64,000 bases of DNA from GCA-2693325 sp036343635 (GCA_036343635.1 JAYYVF010000076.1:62001-126000); one strand, 5' to 3'; counted from the stretch's first letter, positions 25,432 to 35,154 are shown. A program made the numbers and translations. Notes: generated by a model from the letters alone, not told the origin.

Positions 25432-27273
25432 TTATTGTGTACTCCGTAGTGGGTTTCTTTTCGAAAATTTGCTGGATGGAGCGTTTGAGGCTTTTAACCA
25501 GGACAAATAGGGTGAACCGCCATCACCGGCACTAGCAAAATCACACAGGCGTATTTTTTTATTACCAACCGCTATATCCATGGCTACGATTGTGTTATCA
25601 ACGTCGATCATACGTGTACGGGATTTACGAATATCAATAGTTGGAAGTTCTGACGGATCAAGAGTGTTTAACTTACGATCATATGCTAAAAGAATGGGCC
25701 CTCGGTAGTATGATACCTTGTTGCGACATTCTTTCTCTCCTCGCCACAAATGGGTTTTCATGTCTATTGAGACCTTTATACGGTCCTGTTTTTTCCATTG
25801 TCGTTTTATGGTAAAATAGGTGCCAGGAGTAACGCCCGTGATCGGTTGACCATTGATAGAGATTCTAGTTTTATGCGACCAGTAGGGGATTCGAAGCTCA
25901 AGCGGAAAGGTAATAGGTCGATCCGGTATTATTTGAAGAGTCACCTCTCCGTGGCGGGGGTATTCGGTTTTCTGAAGGATTCTGACAGCGGTGCCACGCA
26001 CATGCGTTTTTATTTCTCCATGTCCGTACCAATTTAGGCATAGCCCCTTTTTACCTCGCATGAGTGCCCAATCAGAAACCATACCGAGGCCACGTGGCCC
26101 GTTAACGCTGCAGCAGTTTAATTCGGAACTGCCTTCCCGCGCTTGGAAGACGATATCATGTGCACTGGCTCGTCTAACCCCGTCCATGGGTGTGTTGTAG
26201 GTTACCCAACGACCACTTTTCGAATGAAGACCTAAAATTGAATTGAGGGTCGATAATTCAATTTCGTCAGCTACGATAGGATCACCCGTTAGTTTTAGCA
26301 TTTCAATACTTAGGGCAACCCAGGCGATAGTACAGCAGGTTTCAATGGCGCCTTGGTGGTAGGGATTACCTTGTGCTTGTTCGCCCGAAGAAAATCCGCC
26401 ATTATTATGACGATCCTGTTCGACAATACTCCACCAAATTTGCTGGAAGGCTTCCGAATATTGTTCTTTCCCCGTAATCCAATACAATTCAGCTAAAGCC
26501 ATAATTGGATGTAAACTTTCCCACCGTGGCTTCGGCGTTTTGAAAAATGGGGTGTTGGAAAGAGCCTGATTTACGTAATCGCCGGAAAGAAAGTTGCCAT
26601 TCTTATCTGTGGCGGAAAATTCATCAACGAATTGCAAAGCTAAATCCAAATAGGATTTCTTCTTGGTGAGGCGATAAAGAATACACAAGACGTGGACGGG
26701 TGCCATATTCATTTCAGTGCTACCCGTGTCAACTAAACGAAGTTTTTTCTTCCCCTTGAATTTTTTTATGAATAATTCCGCCATGTTTTCTACGCTATTT
26801 ATAACGGTCTTATCGCGGGTATCCTCATACCATAAAATGAGTCCCAGCATAGTATGGTAGTGTCCCCAAGCATCCCACGTCGGGTGGGTTCGTCCTTCAA
26901 TGGCCGAATGTTTAACGTTTGGGGCTTTGCCGATAAGTCTATAACGAATAGGCCACGGACCAAGATAGCCATCTGTATCTTGGTGGGATATCAATTTTGA
27001 AACAAACCCCTGTATGTATTTTTTTAGAGTCGGGTCGTTCGTTAGGCGGAGGATTTGGACCGCACTTGTTAAATATTTACCAGCAAATTCCCCGGCCCAC
27101 GGCACCTGATCTCGAAACGGTTTACGATCACGGTCAGCAAACATATCTAAAATGGCAGGGTTTGCTTCAGGGGTCGTTAGTAGCCACTGATTTGAAACAG
27201 CATGAAGATAGTCTGCTAAAGGACCTTTAAGGTTGTAGTGAATCTTTGTGGGGCGGTTTAAAATTGGATTCAT
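25432..27273 (-). CDS. Beta-L-arabinofuranosidase-like glycoside hydrolase, GH127/DUF1680
   Basis: 613 aa. An (alpha/alpha)6 barrel region (residues ~15-420) followed by beta-sandwich domains with PLELRIPYWSHKTRISINGQ. The zinc-cysteine site of GH127 is visible: GAIETCCTIAW supplies the E-x-C pair and ELNCCSVNGPRG the C-C pair, one of which is the catalytic nucleophile in characterised members. No signal peptide, so it should act in the cytosol on imported oligosaccharides. AGGAA lies 9 bases before ATG 27273. It is followed by the DNRLRE gene and preceded by the sulfatase gene on the same strand. Confidence 0.88.
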   Translation of the reverse strand: MNPILNRPTKIHYNLKGPLADYLHAVSNQWLLTTPEANPAILDMFADRDRKPFRDQVPWAGEFAGKYLTSAVQILRLTNDPTLKKYIQGFVSKLISHQDTDGYLGPWPIRYRLIGKAPNVKHSAIEGRTHPTWDAWGHYHTMLGLILWYEDTRDKTVINSVENMAELFIKKFKGKKKLRLVDTGSTEMNMAPVHVLCILYRLTKKKSYLDLALQFVDEFSATDKNGNFLSGDYVNQALSNTPFFKTPKPRWESLHPIMALAELYWITGKEQYSEAFQQIWWSIVEQDRHNNGGFSSGEQAQGNPYHQGAIETCCTIAWVALSIEMLKLTGDPIVADEIELSTLNSILGLHSKSGRWVTYNTPMDGVRRASAHDIVFQAREGSSELNCCSVNGPRGLGMVSDWALMRGKKGLCLNWYGHGEIKTHVRGTAVRILQKTEYPRHGEVTLQIIPDRPITFPLELRIPYWSHKTRISINGQPITGVTPGTYFTIKRQWKKQDRIKVSIDMKTHLWRGEKECRNKVSYYRGPILLAYDRKLNTLDPSELPTIDIRKSRTRMIDVDNTIVAMDIAVGNKKIRLCDFASAGDGGSPYLSWLKASNAPSSKFSKRNPLRSTQ

Positions 27274-27393
27274 ATCTTCGTATTCCTAAGAAAAGGTGCA
27301 TTATTTGAAAAAGTGGTTTGTAAGGTGCCAAATTTGGATCCGAATAAGTTTATTCTCGGATAGCCTACATTCAATGTTAAAGTATAAGAGTCG

Positions 27394-28893
27394 TCAGGGT
27401 AAATACTGATCCATAGACCCTCTCGTATAATCGAATTTTGGGGAATGACACCAAGTTTGCTTGTGTCGCGTCATCGTTTCATTAATTAATTGGCGACGAA
27501 GAAGGCTTTCTAAAGTGTCCGAAGCTATAATTTCTGGATTGAACCGATCTGTAATTTCGTTTCGTAAATCATTTGCAAGATCAGAATATAAGGGGTTTGA
27601 AATAAGGTTCTGCCATTCATCGGGATCATCGGTCAGATTGAATAATTGATCCTTATGGCCGTGTATGTAATTGTATTTAAATTTACGTTTGCGAGCCATG
27701 ATGCACGGCATACCGACTGCCTCGTGTGCCTGAGCAAAGATCGTCCGATCCGCCGGTGGTTTATCAATCAGATTGATGAGATTTTCGCCATCGTGTGGAA
27801 GAGAAGGTGGTGTATTCGCAATCTCGCAAAAGGTTGGTAGTAGATCGATTAATGAAACGGGTGTTTCACACTTTGTACCCGCCTGCCAATGATCGGGGAA
27901 TCGCATAATAAGGGGAACACGACAGGACCATTCGTAGAAGCAACGTTTTTGGACCATTTCCTTTTCGCACAACATGTCACCGTGGTCACTGGCGAATACG
28001 ACAACGGTATTATCTGCCAAACCAGTCTGTTCAAGTGTGTTCAATAGCTCGCCAACTTTGTTATCCATATACGTCACGAGACCATAATACGATCTTCTTA
28101 GTTTATATAAACTGTCATTATCTCTGAGATTATATCGTTTGGTACCGTGATAGGAATTAAGACACCGATCCATCATTGAATACGTCTCATCTATATTTTC
28201 GGGGAAAATCGGTAGAGTTATTTCGGCATCTTCATAAAGATCCCAATATTCGTGTGGTGTATGGAATGGTTCGTGTGGGTGGTGATAAGAAGCTACTAAC
28301 ATGAACGGTTCTGTATTATTTCCCCTGGATCGTAAGTATTCAATAGCCCGAAAATGTGTTTCTTCATCATAGCTAAGGGCATTATGCCATTTCCCTACGT
28401 GTATTTCTTCTGCCGTATATCCTTGAGCGTTGTAGGCCTGTCTGTTGGCCATAATCTTTTCGTGATCACAGCTTTGATTAGTTTTAATGTCTATCCATTC
28501 CTGTTTGACCCACGAAAAATCAGACGAATAAATGTCGGTGGTGAGTCTTCGGTTGAACCCGTGTACTTGATCCGGCCCTATAAAATGCATTTTACCTGAG
28601 AGCACGGTATCATACCCTGCATTACTTAAATAGTGTGCCATGCCGGGTTGGTCGGCAGCGTATAAGGCTCCGTTATCCCAAGCACCTATTTCAGAGGCAT
28701 GTCTACCTGCCATGGTGCACGCGCGTGCCGGTGAACAAACAGGGAAGGGGGTATAAGCTGCATCAAATCTGATACCGTGTTCGCAGAGTCGATTAAGGTT
28801 GGGAGTTTTGACGACAGGATGCTCGTATGCGCCGGTAAGGGCTGCCACCATTTGATCTGACATAATAAACAATATGTTGGGAGTCTTATTCAT
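27394..28893 (-). CDS. Cytoplasmic type I sulfatase, C-S-P-A-R type
   Basis: 499 aa. Motifs: NILFIMSDQMVAALTGAY (first metal site), VCSPARACTMAGRHASE (formylglycine motif C-S-P-A-R), LSGKMHFIGPDQVHGF, VVVFASDHGDMLCEK (second metal site) and a C-terminal DQLFNLTDDPDEWQNL, the usual sulfatase tail. It lacks a signal peptide and so should act inside the cell. AAAGGAGAG precedes ATG 28893. It differs from the other sulfatase of the window in motif and in sequence, so two different sulfate positions or sugars are probably handled. Overall it resembles choline sulfatase and intracellular glycan sulfatases. Confidence 0.92.
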   Translation of the reverse strand: MNKTPNILFIMSDQMVAALTGAYEHPVVKTPNLNRLCEHGIRFDAAYTPFPVCSPARACTMAGRHASEIGAWDNGALYAADQPGMAHYLSNAGYDTVLSGKMHFIGPDQVHGFNRRLTTDIYSSDFSWVKQEWIDIKTNQSCDHEKIMANRQAYNAQGYTAEEIHVGKWHNALSYDEETHFRAIEYLRSRGNNTEPFMLVASYHHPHEPFHTPHEYWDLYEDAEITLPIFPENIDETYSMMDRCLNSYHGTKRYNLRDNDSLYKLRRSYYGLVTYMDNKVGELLNTLEQTGLADNTVVVFASDHGDMLCEKEMVQKRCFYEWSCRVPLIMRFPDHWQAGTKCETPVSLIDLLPTFCEIANTPPSLPHDGENLINLIDKPPADRTIFAQAHEAVGMPCIMARKRKFKYNYIHGHKDQLFNLTDDPDEWQNLISNPLYSDLANDLRNEITDRFNPEIIASDTLESLLRRQLINETMTRHKQTWCHSPKFDYTRGSMDQYLP

Positions 28894-29241
28894 AACTCTC
28901 CTTTTAGTACTTTAGTCTTCACGATAGAGACTGGCATTTTAACAACATTGTAAAGAAAAAGATACTTTTTCGGATTCATATTTCTTCTAATTTTCAGCGT
29001 AATAAATGGTAAGTTACATCGCAAGCATCCACAGGGAAACAATTTTCTAATCATATGATGCGTATAAATAATAATATGTAAACAACGATTAGAGAAAGAT
29101 TAAACGAGCTGAGATAAATTTCTAAAAATTTTACCTACAAACGGACTAATTGTTAGCGCCCCACAAGAAACTCATATCATTACATTTCGTCGTAAATAGT
29201 ATGACCCTGCTCCATCTTCTATGAGAAGTTCAACCAGTTTA
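28894..29241. other. Gap holding the sulfatase promoter and an out-of-frame coding tail
   Basis: 348 bases without an intact gene. The left part is A+T-rich and should hold the promoter of the leftward sulfatase gene. The right part (29172-29241, minus strand) reads NAGNKLVELLIEDGAGSYYL, which looks like the last strand of a secreted-protein C-terminal domain belonging to the gene at 29242 in a shifted frame. No RNA gene seen. Confidence 0.5.
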
Positions 29242-30585
29242 TTACCTGCGTTTAGGCTCACGGTGGCCACTGAAAGTCTCACGTGGTGAATCAGGTGGCC
29301 AGTATGGCGCGTTTACATCTTCTTTCCATGGCGTGCCGCACATGTTAGATATAACATGCCATTCCGGAGCTCCTAACTCCCGATCTGGATGAAAAAGAAA
29401 TCGCTGCAAACCAGCCTGTCTTGAGGATTCTAGGATTCTAAAAAGATCATGGGCTGGCATAGCGTCACCGGCATGTGGTGCCCGTCCCGTTGAAACCCAG
29501 CATACTGTTTTTTCTGGTCCCAGAGCCTCAAGGGCCCGCTTAGTTTCACCATATACTACTTCTGTAAAAAAACTATCTGGAAACCCCATTTCCATATCTA
29601 ACAATGAATTTATTTCTGGAAGTTCGATACCAAATAAAGAGCGAACTACAGAAAAGCCGTCGCTTTCAGTTAATGACGGATTCCATTGCAATAATGTCTG
29701 CACCCACCTGGATACCGTGCCGTAGAGTCCATCAAATCCACGGTGCCAGTAATAATGTTTTGGGAACACCAGGTCAAAATGGTGTCCCATTTCTACGTAA
29801 TCCTGGCAAGTAAGGGAAGAAAATGTAGCAGTTCTGGGAATCCCTCCCATTTGTACGGGAAAATCTAAGGCGTGAACCGTCTTAGAAATAGACTTCATCT
29901 GTCCTAGAGCAACCTCTCGTCGGGCACGTAACCAGTATAGGACGTCTTCATTGATATCAAATAGCTGCATACCAGCTAATGTTCCACCAGGAGAAGCATA
30001 TCGTACATTTGCAGGGGTTAATTTGTGCAAGCGAGTGCGAAGATGGTCTATTCCACGATTTAACCGATCAATATCGAAACCAAGCGTTGAGAAGAGTTGG
30101 TCGCTGCCGGGCCTAATTTCAAGCAGTTCTCCACCATGGTGAAATGCCAGTTCGTAATGTTGCTCTCCGGGACCATCCATAATAAACCCATCGACTTGAG
30201 GTAGACCAGCCATCGTATCTGCAACGCGAGCAGCGTATCCGATAGCACCATGGGGATCCTCCTCGATCGGGCGTGAGCCACCACCACCGCCCGGATAAAA
30301 AGTTAAAACCTTCCATCCTCGGTCTGCGGCGTCGTCCAACATTTCACCGAAACGTCGCTCTTTTTCTAGGTCACGCTCGCATTCTTCGGGCGGTTCCACA
30401 CCAAAAGATTGGTAAATAGATGGATCAGACTGAAATGTTGGCAGGGTTTGTCCATTGTCTCCTGTAAAACGGAGATAGCCAACGGCTATTCCACGCACGC
30501 CACCTGCTTCCCATGCGTCGAAGGTGGCTTTGTAGTCGTCTAAATATCTTTCTAACGGATCGTGAACAAAAATCCAGGCTTCCAT
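29242..30585 (-). CDS. Glycosidase-like TIM-barrel protein, unknown specificity
   Basis: 447 aa, no signal peptide. The pattern of strands and conserved acids (WKVLTFYPGGGGG, QVDGFIMDGPGEQHYEL, ALDFPVQMGGIPRTA, FDLVFPKHYYWHRGFDGLYG, KTVCWVSTGRAPHAG) suggests a (beta/alpha)8 barrel of the glycoside hydrolase kind, with the DGPGE segment a candidate acid site. I know similar hypothetical proteins from Poribacteria and Planctomycetes but no function. The annotated end (PKRR, stop 29242) is followed in the +1 frame by 23 more residues that look conserved, so the gene may be frameshifted near its end. GGAGG precedes ATG 30585. Confidence 0.68.
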   Translation of the reverse strand: MEAWIFVHDPLERYLDDYKATFDAWEAGGVRGIAVGYLRFTGDNGQTLPTFQSDPSIYQSFGVEPPEECERDLEKERRFGEMLDDAADRGWKVLTFYPGGGGGSRPIEEDPHGAIGYAARVADTMAGLPQVDGFIMDGPGEQHYELAFHHGGELLEIRPGSDQLFSTLGFDIDRLNRGIDHLRTRLHKLTPANVRYASPGGTLAGMQLFDINEDVLYWLRARREVALGQMKSISKTVHALDFPVQMGGIPRTATFSSLTCQDYVEMGHHFDLVFPKHYYWHRGFDGLYGTVSRWVQTLLQWNPSLTESDGFSVVRSLFGIELPEINSLLDMEMGFPDSFFTEVVYGETKRALEALGPEKTVCWVSTGRAPHAGDAMPAHDLFRILESSRQAGLQRFLFHPDRELGAPEWHVISNMCGTPWKEDVNAPYWPPDSPRETFSGHREPKRR

Positions 30586-30690
30586 ACTTACCTCCGCTAT
30601 TTTTCCAGAAAATTTTAAGGTGTATATATAATCAATTTTGATTGGCTATTGTAATATTTTTTAACCAAGCATGTTAGATTGTTGGAATTC

Positions 30691-31434
30691 TCATTTACAT
30701 TTTTTGGGCAGGGTCCCATGTTCGGGAACAAATCCTAAAGTGTTCTTAGTTTCTTCCATTCCTAACCACATTCGGTTGTGGGAGGAAGATCCATGAACAA
30801 TAGAAAAATGAATGTTATCTGCATCAACACAGTGTGCAAATAATCGTGCTGTGTCATCAGGTGAAATAAGGTATGACGGTTCGCTCGAATTGTAGGATGC
30901 ATTTGGATTAAAAGAGGGGTTTCCAAGTCGAACCACTATAGTTGAAAGTTTGTGCTCCGTCGCTATGACTCTTGCTAACGCTTCACCCCAACATTTCGTC
31001 GCCCCGTAAATTCCTTGTGGATATACAGGATCTGATGGTTCGACAGGAGGTAGATTAGGTCCGTGACCGCGAACTGCGTAAATGCTGCTTGTGAATACTA
31101 AGCGTTTACAGTTTTGTGATGCCGCTGCATGAAACAGATTGTAGGGACCGATAATATTTCGGGGAAGCAGTGAACTGTTAAAATCACCGTTGCCAGGATC
31201 AGCGGCCAAATGGATCACGGTTTCTACATCCGAACAAACATCTGTACATGAATCGAAATTGGTCATTTGAAACTTAACATATTCCTCGTGTGGTTCCAGG
31301 TTTTCAACGGATTTGACGTCCGCTAAGCGTAGCGGATATCGATTACCCCATTTTTCTCGTAATATAGTTCCGACTCTGCCCGCAGCTCCTGTTATTAAAA
31401 CGATTCCTTTATTTTTTTTGACATCACGGAACAT
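30691..31434 (-). CDS. NAD-dependent epimerase/dehydratase, uronate-dehydrogenase-like
   Basis: 247-aa extended short-chain dehydrogenase. Glycine loop ITGAAGRVG (residues 14-22), VIHLAADPGNGDF, FTSSIYAV, and the catalytic YGATK (Tyr and Lys, near 145). The late motif IVHGSSSHNRMWLGMEETKN resembles uronate dehydrogenases, which oxidise glucuronate or galacturonate to the aldarate lactone. It lacks any epimerase C-terminal substrate domain, as expected for this group. It lies downstream of a Gfo/Idh/MocA gene with a 38-base gap and is probably in one operon with it and the cupin gene. Substrate assignment is inference. Confidence 0.82.
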   Translation of the reverse strand: MFRDVKKNKGIVLITGAAGRVGTILREKWGNRYPLRLADVKSVENLEPHEEYVKFQMTNFDSCTDVCSDVETVIHLAADPGNGDFNSSLLPRNIIGPYNLFHAAASQNCKRLVFTSSIYAVRGHGPNLPPVEPSDPVYPQGIYGATKCWGEALARVIATEHKLSTIVVRLGNPSFNPNASYNSSEPSYLISPDDTARLFAHCVDADNIHFSIVHGSSSHNRMWLGMEETKNTLGFVPEHGTLPKKCK

Positions 31435-31472
31435 TCTTTGGCCCTAATTTGTAAATGGTTTTTGACTTATGA

Positions 31473-32540
31473 CTATCTACGAGCTGCAATTATTTCAATA
31501 ATTAATTCAATATCATGACGAATTTCATTTAAAGGAGTCATTACTTTGATTCCGGTCGTTACGCAGTTATGAAAATGGATGAGTTCACGCTCAAAAGGGC
31601 TCAGCCACTCTATGTCGGGATAAGACCGGATGGGGGTTCCATCAGTAGATAAGCATTGAATTTCTAAGGAAGAAAGGATTCCACGCGAAAAACCAGTAGG
31701 GTAGGACAAAAGTAGTCGTTCATTGTCACTTGATATTTCTAAAGTCTCTTTAAAATCTTTAATATTAGACAATTCTACCCAGGTAGCGGCACAGACAAAT
31801 CCTTCTGGATATTGTAAAACGGTATGAATCCCCCAACCTTCGTTCCAAATGGTTGTTGATGCTACTCGATCAGGAATACCGAAAAGAGTACGGGCGCCGT
31901 ATAAATCATGTATCATACTTCCAGACAAGCGAAAAAAAGCATCTAAAGTATCATCATCAGCATCTCCTAATGCCTGTAAAGCTGAATCGATTCGACGTTC
32001 CTCTGCCTTCTTTAGTAATTGGGGGTCTAGGTCGTGGGCACGCAATAGATTAAAATTATTTAAATGATGAGAGTTGTTGGTGTGGAGGTGATTTATCTGT
32101 GCATAACGGACGGGTAACATACCAGAAAGTTCTTGTTGGACAAGATTAAATGCTGGGTCGAATACTTTCATGTAAGCTGCCATGCCAACGGTTGATGCGT
32201 CTTGCTGTGCCTTAATAAGTTTGTCTGCCTCCTGGAGGGAAAAACAAACAGGCTTTTCGATTAGAACATGTTTACCGGCTTCGAACGATGCCATTGCTGC
32301 ATCAACTTTAGGGTCTGTATGACAAAGTAATACTGCCTCAATATCACTAGATAGTAGTTTATCTATGTCATTTGTGTGTTGCTCTATGTCGAATAAACAG
32401 GATACGTCTGCCGCTAATGTTTTCGATGCATCGCAAATAATTTTTACGTCGAAAAGGTCTTTGAGTTTTTTCAAATTTGGTAGGTGTTGAATTTGTGCAA
32501 CAGCACCACATCCTACGACACCTATTTTTATGCGATCCAT
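31473..32540 (-). CDS. Gfo/Idh/MocA-family oxidoreductase
   Basis: 355 aa from ATG 32540, where RIKIGVVGCGAVAQIQHLPNL gives a proper dinucleotide loop; an upstream in-frame start would overlap the cupin gene and AGGATTG supports 32540. EKPVCFSL is the family EKP motif. The C-terminal half has HLHTNNSHHLNNFNLLRAHD and SGSMIHDLYGARTLFG, in which the usual GG..H..D active-site segment is MIHDLYG. Likely a sugar oxidoreductase with NAD(P). Lies between the cupin gene and the uronate-dehydrogenase-like gene, all leftward. Confidence 0.88.
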   Translation of the reverse strand: MDRIKIGVVGCGAVAQIQHLPNLKKLKDLFDVKIICDASKTLAADVSCLFDIEQHTNDIDKLLSSDIEAVLLCHTDPKVDAAMASFEAGKHVLIEKPVCFSLQEADKLIKAQQDASTVGMAAYMKVFDPAFNLVQQELSGMLPVRYAQINHLHTNNSHHLNNFNLLRAHDLDPQLLKKAEERRIDSALQALGDADDDTLDAFFRLSGSMIHDLYGARTLFGIPDRVASTTIWNEGWGIHTVLQYPEGFVCAATWVELSNIKDFKETLEISSDNERLLLSYPTGFSRGILSSLEIQCLSTDGTPIRSYPDIEWLSPFERELIHFHNCVTTGIKVMTPLNEIRHDIELIIEIIAARR

Positions 32541-32557
32541 AATCAATCCTAGGTTCG

Positions 32558-33193
32558 TTAAATGGATCCGGCCCTTGGTGCTAGATCGTTCCACAATTCA
32601 CTAAGTTTATAAAGGTCTTTGTGGATTTGGCGGATATCATTCCATATTATTTCGCGTATGCGATCTGCATCCTCCGTTTTATTAAGAGAAATAGCTGTTT
32701 TCAATTCGCGTGAAACGGAGGAAAAATTATCTGAAGCAGTACGTGACGTGGATTCTATTTTTTTTGTTGCCGTGTCTACTAGATCAATAAGATCGTCTAT
32801 TGGAGTTGTCTCATCGGTAGTGACGTCGTAGCTTCTCGATTCCACAAACTTTGTTGAATGTCGTCTTCCATCTGCGTCTCTTCCGGTATGGGTTGGTTGA
32901 ATGTGAGGTGTCACGGAAAGATACATTACCACCGATTCATCTGTTTCGTTTTTTACCTGGTGTATTTGGTCTGATGTCGCAATACATAATTCGCCTTCGC
33001 TGACAGTAGCTTCATCTCCCTCGATATAGAACCGCAATCGACCTTTTAATATTAGAAAAATTTCGTGGCCCAAATCGTGACTATGCATATCGTGCACTTC
33101 ACCGGGTTCTATCTTTAGAAAGCGGGCACGTATCTGTGGAGTCACTAAAAGATTTTTTAAATCCCTTCGGTGGCTAAATATTTCAAAAGGCAT
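32558..33193 (-). CDS. Cupin-domain protein with helical C-terminal region
   Basis: 211 aa. Residues ~20-95 form a cupin: EPGEVHDMHSHDLGHEIFLI (first motif with His, His and Glu ligands), LKGRLRFYIEG and SEGELCIATSDQIHQVKN (second motif). Residues 125-205 are predicted helical and acidic/basic alternating (DDLIDLVDTATKKIESTSR). The cupin may sense or isomerise a small acid; the helical tail is not a domain I recognise. It is the first gene of the leftward set ending at 30691, and divergent from mgsA. Confidence 0.78.
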   Translation of the reverse strand: MPFEIFSHRRDLKNLLVTPQIRARFLKIEPGEVHDMHSHDLGHEIFLILKGRLRFYIEGDEATVSEGELCIATSDQIHQVKNETDESVVMYLSVTPHIQPTHTGRDADGRRHSTKFVESRSYDVTTDETTPIDDLIDLVDTATKKIESTSRTASDNFSSVSRELKTAISLNKTEDADRIREIIWNDIRQIHKDLYKLSELWNDLAPRAGSI

Positions 33194-33339
33194 TATTAGT
33201 GCATCTCCTATATTTACTTTTTAGATAATCTGACAGATTTAAAAGGAATAAGGTCTTAGAGATTGTATATTGCAAGTAAAATAAGTTCTGACAAACATGT
33301 CTTAATATATCTTCAAAAAGAAAATTCTTGGGAGTGATA

Positions 33340-33813
33340 ATGAAAAAAACGATAGCTCTTATAGCTCATGACAATAGAAAAAGTGATTTGTTAGATTGGG
33401 TTAAAGTCAACAGATCTATTTTAATACGGCATAAAATGGTGTGCACCGGAACTACCGGACGTTTAGTCGAAAAGGCGCTTTTAGATGATTGCAGAGATGA
33501 TAATGACCTTATTGATTTGACAAAATTCAAGTCAGGTCCGTTGGGTGGTGATCAACAGCTTGGTGCGCTGGTATGTTCCGGAGATGTCGATATGATGATA
33601 TTTTTGTGGGATCCAATATCGGTCCAACCCCATGATGTTGACGTAAAGGCTCTACTTAGAATAGGCGTCTTATACAACGTCCCGATTGCATGTAATCGCG
33701 CCTCTGCCGATTTTATGATTTCGTCTCCTTTGCTCGATGGACACTACGAAAACAGCGGTATTGACGAAAATATATCCCAATATCTTCATCGAGATCTTCC
33801 GGGTTTAATCTGA
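33340..33813 (+). CDS. mgsA: Methylglyoxal synthase
   Basis: 157 aa. Converts dihydroxyacetone phosphate to methylglyoxal and phosphate, a bypass of lower glycolysis under phosphate limitation or sugar excess. Motifs: IALIAHDNRKSDLLDWV at the start, TGTTGRLV (phosphate loop), SGPLGGDQQLGALV (Asp base) and QPHDVDVKALLRI (His). GGGAG six bases upstream supports ATG 33340 over an earlier GTG. It stands alone on the plus strand within a leftward catabolic cluster, convergent with the MFS gene; an excess of triose phosphate from sugar-acid breakdown would be a reason for the location. Confidence 0.95.
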   Translation: MKKTIALIAHDNRKSDLLDWVKVNRSILIRHKMVCTGTTGRLVEKALLDDCRDDNDLIDLTKFKSGPLGGDQQLGALVCSGDVDMMIFLWDPISVQPHDVDVKALLRIGVLYNVPIACNRASADFMISSPLLDGHYENSGIDENISQYLHRDLPGLI

Positions 33814-33849
33814 AATATCAAATATTCTCGACGTGGCAGAAGAAATTTC

Positions 33850-35154
33850 TTATTGGGTTACGCTGGTGGATTGGGGACGAAATAGACGTAAAGAAGTTAA
33901 AAGTATTAGGCTACTTATAAAGAAAAATGGAGTGTAGGTTCCCCAGGTCACAAGCCAATAGTCACTATTTGTGTCTTGACACCATTCTAAACCCCAACCG
34001 GCAAGAATAGGACTAATTACCGCAGCTATTTGGGATGTTGTGTAAAAAATGGTCATGTATTCGGTTTTGTGTTCGGGAGTAACAAGTTCAACGTTTAAGC
34101 GCCTTTCTTGTCCGATACTGAATCCGATTGTTGTGATGCCCCATGCAGCGCACGAAAGCCCAGAAATAATAATTTTGAAAGTTGGAATGTTAGGGAGGAA
34201 AAACCACAATATGGGCAGACTCGTCATACCAGCCAGCCCAATAAATAATACCCGTGTACTACCAATTTTGTCGGAGAAGTAACCCCAAAAATAACTTGAG
34301 AGTAGGGTTCCGACCATATTCCATGTTTGGAGATGTACAATTTGGCCGGCTTGAAGTCCTACCTCTTCTTTCATATATAAAGGGATAAATGTTGCCCAAG
34401 AATGTGTTGCTATTGATACGAAGGAAAGCCCTAGTATAAATCTACAAAATGGCCTATCATTTAAAGGGCGCCGTAGTTCAACGAAGTAATCGTTGTAAGA
34501 GTTAGATTTTGGATCTGGATGTCCACCGGGGACGGGCCATTTAGCAAATACTGATAATAGCCCAAAAATACTTCCAACTATCAAGAGAAACTGATACGCA
34601 GCTAAACCTGTCGTTCCATTTTCGAGGTAGTGACTTGCGGCGGACACAGCTCCTATCCCCACAAGCGTGGACACCATATTTGTTATTGCTGTAAATTTGC
34701 CTCGTACACGAGGTGGAACATATTCGTGTTGCCAGGGATATATAGCGGTCTCGGCCGTAACCCGAAGAACTCCATAGAGCGACATAAGGGAAGTAGTATA
34801 GATTGCAACACCAGCCAAAGCGTATTGCTCAAGAATCCATGGGCTGGCAGCTAAAAGCATAATGAGAATCTTTCGGGCACTATAGAACACCATGAATGTA
34901 CGTTTAAAGCCCCATTTTGAAGCTAAGGGAGCAATAAATATTGCAAGGGGGCCCGGAAGAAATATAAGTGCGTTAAGAAGCCCAATTTGAGATTTGGATA
35001 ATCCCATAGCGTCGTAAAACAGTATCGAAACTGTACCTAGTGCAAAAGTCGAATATATACTTGATAGCCCGCCACTAAGTATTACCCAGGGAAGACGCCT
35101 AATTTTTAATCTCTCTGCCTTCGGTAATTGTGACACAAAACGACTTGAAATCAT
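33850..35154 (-). CDS. MFS transporter
   Basis: 434 aa, ~12 predicted helices. WGFKRTFMVFYSARK resembles the loop 2-3 basic motif, VPPRVRGKFTAI the central loop, and YFWGYFSDKIGSTRVLFIG the equivalent in the second half. ATG 35154 overlaps the stop of the enolase-superfamily gene before it (ATGA), with AGGT six bases upstream, so the apparent 72-base overlap of a longer frame is dismissed. The coupling suggests it imports (or exports) the sugar acid handled by those enzymes. Confidence 0.88.
   Translation of the reverse strand: MISSRFVSQLPKAERLKIRRLPWVILSGGLSSIYSTFALGTVSILFYDAMGLSKSQIGLLNALIFLPGPLAIFIAPLASKWGFKRTFMVFYSARKILIMLLAASPWILEQYALAGVAIYTTSLMSLYGVLRVTAETAIYPWQHEYVPPRVRGKFTAITNMVSTLVGIGAVSAASHYLENGTTGLAAYQFLLIVGSIFGLLSVFAKWPVPGGHPDPKSNSYNDYFVELRRPLNDRPFCRFILGLSFVSIATHSWATFIPLYMKEEVGLQAGQIVHLQTWNMVGTLLSSYFWGYFSDKIGSTRVLFIGLAGMTSLPILWFFLPNIPTFKIIISGLSCAAWGITTIGFSIGQERRLNVELVTPEHKTEYMTIFYTTSQIAAVISPILAGWGLEWCQDTNSDYWLVTWGTYTPFFFISSLILLTSLRLFRPQSTSVTQ

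Noticed and set aside
32541..32594. Extension of the Gfo/Idh/MocA protein into the cupin gene
   Set aside because: The internal ATG 32540 directly precedes the Rossmann motif and has a ribosome-binding site.
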